Assembly (NCBI GenBank): GCA_021521415.1
Contig: JAIQDT010000059.1
Location: forward strand, 868,001-932,000
Length of the DNA: 64,000 nt
Reading direction: 5' to 3'
Source of the DNA: Bidens hawaiensis
Lineage: Eukaryota > Streptophyta > Magnoliopsida > Asterales > Asteraceae
Positions 9,627 to 20,991 of the stretch are shown here, piece by piece. Both the position numbers and the translations under genes were made by a program. How positions within the stretch are numbered: position 1 is the first letter of the stretch; every line of letters starts with the position of its first letter. The notes under the pieces are model-generated. The model ran no database searches and had not been told where the DNA came from. It saw only the letters and a list, made by a program, of their open reading frames with translations.

Positions 9627-12600
9627 TGTCACACCCCGACTAGCACAATGCGGAAGCGTAAAACGGGAATGTAACAGACACCTCTGGTATCAACCACATT
9701 GTTTATAAAGAACTATACAAACTAGTTTACAATATTTACATCGATCTAACTTTGTTTACAACTAGGTGATACAAACTAAATCCAGCCCATTAAGCGACTT
9801 TACTTCTTACTAGCACACTTGCATCAATTCACCCAACATTGATCACAAGTCAAACACGTAGCACATTCACTTTCTAATCGAATCCAGTACCTGAAAACCA
9901 TGTTAAAACGGGTCAACTACAAATAGTTGGTGAGTTTCACGAGTTTCAAGAAAATCAGTTGTGCGTACAACAATCACAGTTGTAAATACGCGAGTATGTA
10001 TGTATGTACGTTCACAAGTACGTTTGTTTGTAGGTTTATGATGTAATTTTGCTAAGCTACAGTGAAGCCTTGACTGTCTGTGCTGTGTGCATCCATTTCC
10101 CACGCTCAATCAACCACTGTGGCTCCCCTTCCGCCCACAACATGCCCCAGTAGCTATGTCTAACATTACATAGCCTGTTTGTATAAGTATGGTCATGTGC
10201 AAACGGCGCTATGTGACACGGCAACCATGCCGATTCCGTTTTGGTTTGTCAAACCAATAGTACTATTCACAAGCCACCGACTCGAAGTTAATCACTATAT
10301 TAGTGGGGACTTTCATGTGTTAGCACTTAGATAATTCCTATCAACAAACAGTTCAGAGTATATATAGATATGTATTAACATGTTTTTCACCCCAAAAGTT
10401 CGTAAAAGCAGTTTAAAAGTGGGGTCATGAAACTCACTGTTTAGTAGATAATCAGTAGCACGTCGGTTCGAGGTTTGTATAACTTGCAATCACGGTTTCC
10501 TATAATCAATATTATAATAATATTAATATTTTAATATTATGATAATCTCAATACTAAACTGGGCTGTATAACTAATCTGGGTATAGCTGGAACGCCTAGA
10601 AAGTGGCAATAGGCTTAGGTTGTGATGTTGTTCAATGTCTGATACTTAAAACCGAACTTGGCTCAGATTCCCGTTTTCTCAGCTGGGCCAAGTTGTTCGT
10701 TTACGCGTTCATAAAACAGTTATGGGAAAATAAGCTTGGGTAAATGCATTGGACAATAAAATGATTAAGTTATAAAGAAGGATCACATACTGGGGTCCCG
10801 GATTAGCCCGGGGCCCGTTTCCGCTTATTCAGTTTGATTTAAGAAGAAACGCGCACAATCCACCCGGATTGTCCAGGTTTCTCATAGAAAAGTTCGTTTT
10901 TACTTAATTAGTCCAAAAATATGATTTTTGATCACTCTTGGTGTTTTGATATTCCCGCAGGTTCGTTAATCGCGAACTTGCTTTTATGAACACTAAATTT
11001 GTTTAATCTTTAAATTAGCATAATTAATTAACCGTTATCATTAAATTTTGAAAATTTAGCCACTTATCAATTAAAATATGTAGATTTTTATTAAAATATT
11101 TCTGGAATTATTTACTGATTTATTAATTTATAAAAATTCATTTTATCAACTATGTTTCGCCTGAAAATCGTCCGTTTATCCCAAACAATATCCAAAAATT
11201 CTACAAAAATTCTCAAATACTCAAATTATGTCCCAACACAACCTATATCAATTCTAAAATGTAAAAAGCTTGTGCAATATTCTTTTCGGCCCAAATTCGG
11301 CTATAAAAATTCACACGAACGCATATACACAAAACACCTTTAGACTTCTCCAAATGATACCAAAATTCATATGTGATCAAAATACATCAAATGTGAGTTC
11401 CAAAAAAAATTTCATAATTTTTGAAGTATTTTAGCTATTTTTCCCAAATAAACGTCCTAATTCGGTAATAAATTCGCCAAATATTCTCAGATGGTCGAAA
11501 AATTACCAATTTGAAAAGGGACTCAATGACATGGTCCCTGATGTCCATGAAAATTTCAAGGCCTAATAATATGCACATCACAACCTTAACCTAAACAGCC
11601 CGTAAGCGAGTGTTTCGGCATTATCTTAGCGGTTTTGGTTCGTTTCCGCCTTTCTAATCAACTTTTCAAGCTCTTGTGCTCCTATGTAGTCTATATAAAA
11701 GTCCTATATCACAAACCAAGAAATTTTTCATCAACATAAAAGCCCTTAACTTAGGGTTTCAGCTAGTGCACAAAAACGAACTTTTGAACCGTAAAAACGC
11801 TGTTTCAACCTTTTAATCCGTGTTTATGGCCAAAAAAACTATTAAACCAGGTCCTCACCATGTGTATGTTTATGGACCATTTTTAAGGTTTTTACACGGT
11901 TAGAAATGATTTTTGGCAATCAAACTATGTTTATATGGTATTAATCAAGTTTAAACGAGCCGAAAATCGATTATTTATGACATGTTTACCTAGTTTCTTG
12001 CTGGTTTTTTATGAAGAGCAGCTTGTGTCCAGAATTTTCATGAAAGGGATGTTACAAAAATATCTTAGAATTGTTTTATATTTAAAGGAAAACCAAGGGG
12101 AGGGGTTTCCTCTTTAGCGGCCGCCCCAAAAGGTGAGGTCCATGGGCCCCCTATTGCTCTTTTGTCTCGTTTTTCGTGACCTTACGTGAAATCCCGACCC
12201 CAAATTTATTTCAGGTTCAGTTTTTGGCGTTAAAAACTTATCGGGTGCGACAAACAGCGCGAAAACGAGTGTTTTTCGGCTAGTTTTGTGTAAATTTATA
12301 AAAACATACTATATATTTGTAAAAATCAAAAATATTTTCACGGATCGCTTAAAACATTTCAAATAAGTGTTTGGTAAGTCTTTTTCGGCTTAACGGATGA
12401 TACAATGCTTGGTTTGTAGTTATCTTTCGCGTTTAAATCTATAGCGGGTAGTTAAGCAAGCATGTTTTCGTTTAACTTGTTTGCTATCGAACTAAGGCCA
12501 TATTACTAATATTTTAGCTTGTATTAAACGTATATCACTTTTAGATGGCCCCCCGGGATATCTGGGTCATAAACCGACCCGTTCGGTTAATCGTTCGTTT

Positions 12601-12676
12601 GTTACGCAAAAAACGTTTATTTACTTAATCGATAAATACGTACTGAGGTATATCCGGTTTTGTCACGAATGTCACA
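9627..12676 (-). repeat. 3' LTR of the Tekay-like element
   Basis: It starts TGTCACACCCC and ends GAATGTCACA on the plus strand. It aligns along its whole length with 30749-33779, with scattered substitutions and a larger length difference near 12090-12160. The TSD copy TGCAG lies at 9622-9626. Strand is set by the PPT at its inner edge. Confidence 0.92.
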
Positions 12677-12690
12677 TTCTCCCCCTGTTA
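12677..12690 (-). other. Polypurine tract of the Tekay-like element
   Basis: The plus strand reads TTCTCCCCCTGTTA, so the sense strand is TAACAGGGGGAGAA, immediately upstream of the 3' LTR. It primes plus-strand DNA synthesis in LTR elements. Confidence 0.85.
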
Positions 12691-13833
12691 AGAAATTTGG
12701 TCCCCAAAATTCAATCTGCCAATTATACGTTCCTTAGGGACAAATAGAGGTATTTGTTTTCGTTTTCAAATATATTTGTTTTCCCGTTGTGGATTTTACC
12801 GAACTTTAATCCTTAAAACTTTTATTGAGCCGTAACTGTTTGATTTTCCCATTCATTATTTATACATGTTATTCACAAATTCAGTTACGTGAAAGTTTTC
12901 AAGTGGTATTATCTCTGTCTCATCAATAAGGCACTTGTTTGTTTCTGTTTATATGAAATTTTCTAGTAGAATTAAAATTGGGAATGAACTCAATTCTAGA
13001 GATAGTTTATTCACTATGTTACGGGTTTAATTCTTGAGGTAATCTCGTATAGTTCTATGTATTTCGCTGTCAACTTATTAGTTTCCTCAAGTCGAATAGC
13101 ACTTTTCAAAGGTCAACAATTCAGTACGTACCTCGGTATAGTTCTTTTATTAGTCTTATGCGAATTTTCAATTTGTTTAAATTCTACAAGGTTTACCTAT
13201 GATTTCTGGAATCGAATTGGATTTTACATTTGAGCGTTGCTAACTTATAGCCTATTAAGGTAACAATTTATACTCTTGCTTGTATCGTACCAGTTTTAGT
13301 GTCGCTCGTATAATACTATGGTAATTATTATAATACGAGGATTAAACCAGTGGAAAATGCTAGCCTTAATTTTCTTCAAGATTTAATATACATTTGCAAT
13401 GTAATTATCCCAATATTTGTATAGTTCGCCCAGCTCAATCTGTTAATTGGAAATGATAGGTTGTGCTCAAACCGATTGGGTTTCTTAAGTTTTGCCAAAG
13501 ATTAAGAGGTCATATGACTATTTTAGTCTGAAGTAATCGAAATAGACATACCATGTCGAGGTATGATTTTGTTGACATAATTGTAGGTGCGCCTTTCAGT
13601 TGTGAAATTGTTATGGATCGAAAGAGAGTATACAATTTAAGTTAGCCGGCCAATTAGTACCCAGGCCATACTATGCTCCCGGAATGATTTACGAAAGTGT
13701 TTTATGAAACTCATAGTAATGTGTTCCCAGTTCCCTTGGGTGTTTTCAGTTGTTATGACATTACCGAGTAGTTTTGATATTCTGCCTTAATTTTAAATTG
13801 AGTCAGGCATTTATCAACATGTATAGTTACACC

Positions 13834-13869
<36 letters not shown>

Positions 13870-16601
13870 GGCCACCAATTATATTTATTTGAATGTTTGT
13901 GCATCTTATCGGCATCTAGATGAATAGAATCTTTGGACTTATGCGCTTCATCCAAGATCAGGCCACATAGTTTAACAAAAGTTGAAATCTAGACTCGGTT
14001 TGTTGGAGGTATAGAATTTCATTGGTTTCCTTTCCGAAATTATTATCGTTTCCTTACAAGATTTTGTTTTCGAAATGTTATACTCTTAAGGCTTTCTTCT
14101 GGGCGATATGAATATGCCCGATAATGTTTGTCTAACAATCGTTTCAAGTACCCGTACTTTCCAATGTTTAACTTAATCCCTTCATCTTAAGGCATCGTTT
14201 TTTTTTTTTTTTTTTTTACAATTGTTCCACGCCTCCACTCGTCCTTCCTAACCCATAGTCAGTTTTGTTAGATCAATTGTAGGTCATAGGCTTCTGTAAT
14301 TCATGTAATTTGTTCATTTTGGGGCATAAAAGTTGTATTCCCATGACATAGGTGTAAAAGAAATCGTTCCATACTCCGGGTGAAGGAAAATGTAATTTTC
14401 TTGTGTGTTTTCGATTGTCAGGAAGTGTATTTTATACCGTTGTTTCTTTGCATTAGTACGCATTCTAATTCTTCTCGGGACGTATCACAATAGATTACAA
14501 GATCATTAGCCCCCTTTTGGGAGGCCTAGCATAGGAGTTTGCCAAAGTTTCTATCTCAACAATTGAAAAACCATTTCTTGTCCTTCTTCCCAATCATAAA
14601 CTAAGTTCTTTTTGGGTTAAGAGGATTAAAGGTTGGGCGATACTGGATTTCCAATAAGGCGTCGGTAATACCCAACTACTTCCAAAATTTGTCGAATTTC
14701 TTTTAGTGACTCTGGTGTTTACCTATTTTGCTCAGGTGTATGTGAATTCCGTGTCAACTAATAACGTGTCCTAAGAATCATACTACTCATAGCCAAAATT
14801 CACACTTGAACATCTCGATATACAATTTCTCCTGCCCTAAGATCTCCAAGATTGTTCATGAATGTTGCTCGTGCCCCTTCTTGGTCTTCAAAATATTAGA
14901 AGGTCATTAATAACGTTATAAGGAATTTGTCAAGTTACAATTTACTAACTCGGTTCGTGAGATTCATGGGAACTGTGGGTGCATTAGTCAGTCCGAGTGG
15001 CATAACTAAAGGTTCATAATGACCATACCGAGCTCGAAACTCCGTTTTAGACACATCTTCCTCTTGGATTTTAACTTGAAGATAGCGGGGTCAGAGGTCG
15101 ATTTTCAAGAATTAGGTTCGCCTCTTGGAGTTGATTGAACCAACCACCTAATTATGGGAGGGATATTGGTGTTTGATGGCAATTTGTGTAGTTTCCAGTA
15201 ATCAATGCACATCCTAATCTTTTATCCTTCTTCTTTACCAACAACACTGGTGCTCCCTACTGATGGTACCTAATTCTCATAAAGCCCTTATTTAATAATT
15301 CTTGTAACTGAGTAATTAGTTCTTGCGTTTCGGAGAATGCCAGACAATAAGGTGCCTTGGTAAAAGGAGTTTCCCCTAAGGTTAGGTCAGTTCGGATTTC
15401 AACTTGTCGGATAGTGATATTCCGGGTAGTTTATTAAAAAGGACATAAGAGTATTCATATACGTCTTCTATGTGTTTTTCATCGGGATTCTTTACGGTTA
15501 TGTTTATTAAAGACGCCATACACCCTTGGCGTAAACACTTCAACATTTTGAGATGGGACACGAGAGGTAATATTGAACCAGACTTTTATCCCTATACCAT
15601 GATCATTTCGTAATCCGAGAGACGAATTTTAACTATCTAGTCATTACACACGATTTTCGCTTGCCATTTAACTAATCAGTCCATACTGATAATTATATCA
15701 ACGCTTCCCAACTATAGCGGGAGTAAATCAATAAAATGGTTGTTTGTTTAGGTTACTAAGATCGTTTTAGAATATTTGGTTAATAGTTATAATTTTATCG
15801 TTAGCAGATTCGATAGCATAGGGATCTGTTAATCCACTAACCGGTATATTTTCCAAGGATAAGAAGTTAGTGGAAATAAGACTTCTATCGTTTCCTATAT
15901 CAACCGAGACTGAGGCGTTTTAATCATAAACTACAAATGTATCCTTTCACCACAATTAAGTCTTGTCGTGCTCTATCTGATCCAATCACTAAACACGGCC
16001 TCCAGTCGAGTTAGACGTTGATGTTTGTTCTTGGCTTAACTGGGGACAGTTCTTTTGGAGGGCCTCATACAACCACACTCATAGTATCATGATGGTTTGT
16101 TGTAGGCGGTGGATGAATTAGTTATGATTAGGGTAACTGTAAGTGGTGAGGTTATAATGATCGGTTTACAGTGTTCATAAAGGTTCCACAGGTACAAACA
16201 TAGTATCGAATCCTCCTGCTTTTAAGACATGCCTTTATTTGACGTACCATTTGGCGAAAGTTCATTGTATACGTTTCATTCTGAACTAAAGTTAATCGCC
16301 ATAGTATTTTGAGTTATAGGTCGCGCACGTTTAATTTGTTTTAGTTCTTGTACCCCTGATTCGTGATAAGTTCGTTTTGTATTGGATGAATTTCCCAAGC
16401 TTCCTCCATATCCAATTTCTAACCAAATCAGAATCTATCACAGCAGCTCGTATCGTAGCATTCTCATAAGCTAAGTAGTTAACTGAAATAGCTAAAGTCT
16501 TTACTTTCGAGCTACCAACCATGGCACCAGTCGAGTCGGATCGTTAAAACCATTCACATATCCCAATTAATCCGCACCTTTCGTTTTCAGTTTCCCAAGT
16601 T
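12691..16601 (-). pseudogene. Tekay-like pol remnant (protease to integrase)
   Basis: On the minus strand, about 14950-15420 translates with interruptions into a Ty3/gypsy reverse transcriptase. The recognisable pieces in order are FTKAPY, ELLNKGF, GAPVLLVKKKD, then after a disrupted catalytic-proximal part [13 protein letters not shown] and [10 protein letters not shown]. Upstream on the element (15.5-16.6 kb) should lie protease and the end of Gag. Downstream (12.7-14.9 kb) should lie RNase H and integrase. These parts are too degraded to delimit by eye. Frameshifts and stops are frequent and no open frame exceeds 65 codons. A (TA)n run at 13839-13867 and a T-run near 14200-14217 lie inside. 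The other half of the element's coding region lies beyond Copia-A at 28.3-30.7 kb. Confidence 0.75.
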
Positions 16602-16606
16602 CATAT

Positions 16607-17648
16607 TGTTGGGTCGGATTTTCTACAAGGAAGATTGGAATCTTCTCAACCCCCTCAGAAAACGGATAAGTATGGAATTCAAGCAAGCCCAGACGATCGA
16701 GCATGGTTTTTACTACTTCGAGCAAGGTTCTGAACCTTAAATGGTTGATTCTTCTAAGTGTTGAAGGCTTCGAGCAAGCTACACTTCAACGAGCAAGAGT
16801 ATTCTTCTATCGAGCATGGATTGCCAATCGAGCAAACAGCTTGATCATACAAGTTCCAGCCAAGTGTTACGAGCACAGGATGATCGAGCACATAGGGACG
16901 AGCATGGATGCAATAAGAGGATGTCACGTGAATCAAAGCAAAGACTTCGAGCACAGTTCAGTTACTGAGCAAGATTTACATCCGAGCATGCTAAAGATTG
17001 CTGAATAAGAAAAGCTGAAGACATCAAAAAGAATGAGCTTGCTCGATGGACTTATTCGAGCAAAGTTTAAACAAGTCAAGAGGAATTAAGCTTACTCAAA
17101 AGGAATATATATTCTTCGAAAGAGAATATATTCCAAGTAAAGTCTGCTCGAGGACATTCACCGAGCACACCTAGTATAGGAAGTTTGCTCGAGCAAGGTA
17201 TGTACCTTGCTCGAGGACTGTAACACTTGTATTAGATTTATCTTTCATTATGTAATGACTAGGACTTATAGAAGGAATGCCAGAGTCTATAAATTGACGT
17301 CCTAGGGTACCTTTAGGGTACAGATTTCGAGACAGAGGCTGGCACGCACTGATTACGAAAACATTCCATTTTGTTCATCGTACACGAGCCGCCACCGTCA
17401 CACAAAACCCTAGACATTCCATTCACTGTTCCATTGACGTATCATTAAATATAGTGAATCTTTGTCTCTGAATAAGCCTTTACTGATTATCATTTACTAT
17501 TTTGTGTTTGATATCTGCTCACAATCTTCATTCTCAATCATTGGATATCCTGATTCCGCCGGGATATTCAATCTGTCTTTTGAGTATTTGAGTCGGTGTG
17601 TTCTTGTCAAACCTTTGTTAAGGTTTCACCCGACTGACGGTTCTGACA
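16607..17648 (+). repeat. Copia-A 5' LTR
   Basis: It runs TGTTGGG...TCTGACA, 1042 bp. It contains many CGAGCA/TGCTCG words and a TATA-like CTATAAAT at 17288-17295. The iMet PBS follows two bases after its end. Its right half (17127-17648) is repeated at 27750-28271. Confidence 0.92.
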
Positions 17649-17650
17649 AG

Positions 17651-17662
17651 TGGTATCAGAGC
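17651..17662 (+). other. Primer binding site (iMet) of Copia-A
   Basis: TGGTATCAGAGC, complementary to the 3' end of initiator methionine tRNA, two bases after the 5' LTR. Confidence 0.9.
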
Positions 17663-17757
17663 TTGAGTAAGCTCACTGAAGACCACGGGACTGAGGGTTT
17701 GTGAAGAAGCTTGAAGATTCACTGTGCTCTACTGCTGAAAAACTCAGATCTGGTGAA

Positions 17758-20700
17758 ATGGAAGACCAGGAAGTGTCAACCAACAAGATTACAAGGCTGC
17801 TTGGACAAGAGAACTTCATAAAATGGAAAGTGCTATTTGAAGCTGCGGTGAACTATAACGATCCAGAACTTTGGATGGCCATCACTGAAGGGAACTATAT
17901 TCCTTCAGCAGCTCCAAACAACAACGTTGCGGTTGATTTGAGAATGAAAAAGAAGGATGATAAAGCACTGTCAATGCTGAAGTTGGGTCTCTTATGGGAA
18001 ATTTTAACCACTGTAAATCATCATAAAAATGCAAAGGATATGTATGATGCAGTGATTGAAATGTTTGAAGGGAACATTGAGTTGAGAGATATTAAGAAAG
18101 ACCGACTGAAGCAGCAGTTGGACAGATTTAAGTTTAAAGAAGGAAAAAGGTTGAAGTCAGTGTTACAAAGGTCATGACCATTGTAAATGAAATTAGGACC
18201 ACTGATTTGCAGATTTCCGATTTTAAGCTTAACAAGAAGCTTCTGTCATCTCTATATGGAGAATGGTACACTGCCAGCAAGTTCATCAAAGAGAAGACCA
18301 ACTTTCCTAACTTCAAGTTAGATGATGTGATAGCTTTCCTCAAGGCTGCTGAACATAAAATGATTGAAAACCATATGATTCGAGAGGACAAGCCAAGTTT
18401 TCAAATGAACAATGCTCTTGTGGCACCCATGGGATATCTCTTGGTCAAGAATCAACAGCCTATCATTGAGGAACCATCAGAAGCAAACTCATCTTGTAAC
18501 AGTCAGTCAAGATTGAAGGTGCAGCTGGTTGAAGATGACAATCAATCTACTGGAAATGGGCAGTCTACTTTCGCACAACACAATCCAACTCAAGGAACAG
18601 ATTACCAGGCATTATTCTCAATGTTCACCAAGTCTTACCATGCCTTTGTCGCCAAGAACCTGATCAACACAAGTTTTGTGCAGGAAGATCTTGAGCAAAT
18701 TGATGCTGATGACTTAGAAAACATGGATATAAAGTGGCAGGCAGCTATGTTGGCAGTAAGAAGCAAAAGGTTGTATAACAGAACTGGCAGAACCAGTTTC
18801 AATGGACCCAATGAAAGGATTGGATTTGAAAAATCCAAAGCCATCTGTTATAACTATCAACAACTGGGATACTTTGTAAGGGAATGCAACATGCCAAGGC
18901 AGTCTGGCAATCAAGTTAACCAGAATCAGTTCTATCAGAATCAGAACCAAAACTTTCAGCAGCAAAGGAATCAAATGCCCAACCAAAATCCCTATCAAAA
19001 TCAGAATAGAACCCAGCAACAAACATTTCAACCTCAGAGAAATAATCAGATGCAGGTTCACACAAATCAAAACAGACCATCTCAAAATGGTGTGAACCAG
19101 CAAAGGGATCAAGGGAATGTAGTTGTTACAAGGGTGGCTCAGGATGGAGAGTTTGACTATCATGCTGCTGAGATGGAAAGGGCAAATGTTGCATTCATGG
19201 CCAAAATAAATGACAAGGCTGAATCTTCCAACACTCAGGTACATTCTGATACTTCTATTTATGATCTTCTTGCTACAATTGATGAATTAAATCAGGAGGT
19301 TGGAAAATGGAAAACTGAACGTGGAAGGAAGGATGTCTTTCTGAATATGTATGAGGCTAGTGAGGCTACATATGAAAGTTAAATCAAGGGATTGGAAGAT
19401 GATTGCATGGTATCATATCAAGCTCAATCCAGAATGAAAATTGAGATAGAAGGACTAAAGAAGATGCTTGCTGAAGAAAAACTCAAGAATGCAGAGTTAT
19501 TGATTGAAATTGAGTTTTGAAAAACCTTGTCTCTACAGGAAACATTATTGATCATGTTGAAAAGATGACAGAGGAAGAGAATTACAAGAAGGTACCACCA
19601 CCATTCTGTGACAGTTACCCATTAAAAGTTGATAAAGAGAGCAGAAGTGAGTATCTTAAACAGTTCAAAAATGTGTTTGATGATAAGCCTGAATTTATCA
19701 AGCAGTATGATGATGTGATTGTAGATCAGGATGGAGAATTTGTGATGAAACAGACTGATAAGCAAGAAACTGTGGTTGATGAACAGCTTCAAGGAGTGAA
19801 AAAGAAGTGGAGTGAATACTCCAGTGAAGAAAGCAATTGTAGCTGTGGAAGCTCTAAGTCATCAAAGAGGAAGAAGAAGAAAATAACAAATAAGAAGAAA
19901 AGTGAAAAATTCCTCTTCTGCCACCTATGACATCATAGGTAAGAAAGCACCACGAAAGAATGAGAAGAGAGCATGTTCCATTTGATATACGTGCTAGACC
20001 ACAGCCAGTCATCAAGAAGAGAACAGAACTACAGCCAGTCTTCAAGAAGAAAACAGAACAACCAATTAAATCTTCTTATGATCAGAGTCATCCACCAATC
20101 TACCCAGTTTTTTCTAATCATGAATTATTTGATGTTGGTGATGTGGATCATGCTCCAAGAAGAAGACATTCAAAAGAAGAAGAGGGAAGTTCTTCAAAAA
20201 TGCCATCCAAGCTGAAGAATATTGTTTCTGTCAAAGAAAAATATCCACAAGCAATTGATCTCAGCAAGCCAATCAAGATGGATTTCTCCAACACTTTGAA
20301 TCCAAAGACATCTTTAGGATTTGACTTCCCTAAACCAAGTGACAAGATTAAGGACAAGAAACTCCTTGAAGACTTGGGAAGCTTTGCTAAAGTATTCTGC
20401 ACGAAATGTGATGCATATGGGCATCACACTGACTCTTGCTGGGCTCTTGAGGATATTTTTGAAATTCCAGATGTGGTTAGTGGCTATGACATGAAAAGCT
20501 ACAAAGAAATGTATGAGAGATACTTGAATGGAAATAAAAACCCATATGAAGATAAGAACCATCAGCCTATGTTGGAACAAAGGCTCAAAACAATGATGAA
20601 GATCAAAGAAAATGACCAAATCCTGACAACAACAAATAAGAACAGAAGGTCACCAAATGAAGAGAAAGTCAAGAAGAGATCAGGTGTTCTAAATGGTGAT

Positions 20701-20970
20701 GAGAAGTTTCTGTTAAAACAAGGATTTGAACCAAGAGGATTCAAGTGGAAGATAAAGAAGGAAGTAGAAGAAGGGAAGGATAAGGTGATTGAGGAAGTTG
20801 ATAGTTGCACTAAAGTGTCTGCAGTGCACTTTAGATCAGAATACGACATTGATGAAGATTGTGAAGTCATATATGAAGATCCACCACCTGTTCCAATCCA
20901 AACTTCTGATGCATCCTCCACTATCTTTGAATTACAAACTGATGGAGTTTGTAACTCAGAATCAAACTGA
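17758..20970 (+). pseudogene. gag: Copia-A Gag
   Basis: The start is the ATG at 17758 (MEDQEVSTNK), matched by MDD-stop-EVSTNK in Copia-B. In order: a UBN2-type gag domain (FIKWKVLFEAAV, ELWMAI); a linker; a first zinc knuckle at 18846-18887 that is broken (Cys and His both replaced by Tyr); an Asn/Gln-rich stretch; a coiled-coil region; and an intact second knuckle (CTKCDAYGHHTDSC, 20398-20439). Gag forms the virus-like particle and packages RNA. Damage: a one-base deletion near 18170, a stop at 19380-19382 where Copia-B has CAG, and frameshifts near 19515 and 19930. The final stop is the TGA at 20968-20970, 21 bases before the pol acceptor-like AG. Confidence 0.85.
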
Positions 20971-20991
20971 TTCCTTTTTGTGTGTGTGCAG
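19239..20991 (+). other. Putative gag-pol intron of Copia-A
   Basis: The donor-like CAG|GTACAT (GT at 19239) follows a complete codon. The acceptor-like tract TTCCTTTTTGTGTGTGTGCAG ends at 20991, directly before the pol frame, also at a codon boundary. The position matches the stronger pair in Copia-C. Not proven; see findings. Confidence 0.5.

Noticed and set aside
10500..10550. AT-rich palindrome as an origin or regulatory hairpin
   Set aside because: It occurs in both LTR copies of the Tekay-like element and is simple ATAATATT sequence; no evidence beyond composition.
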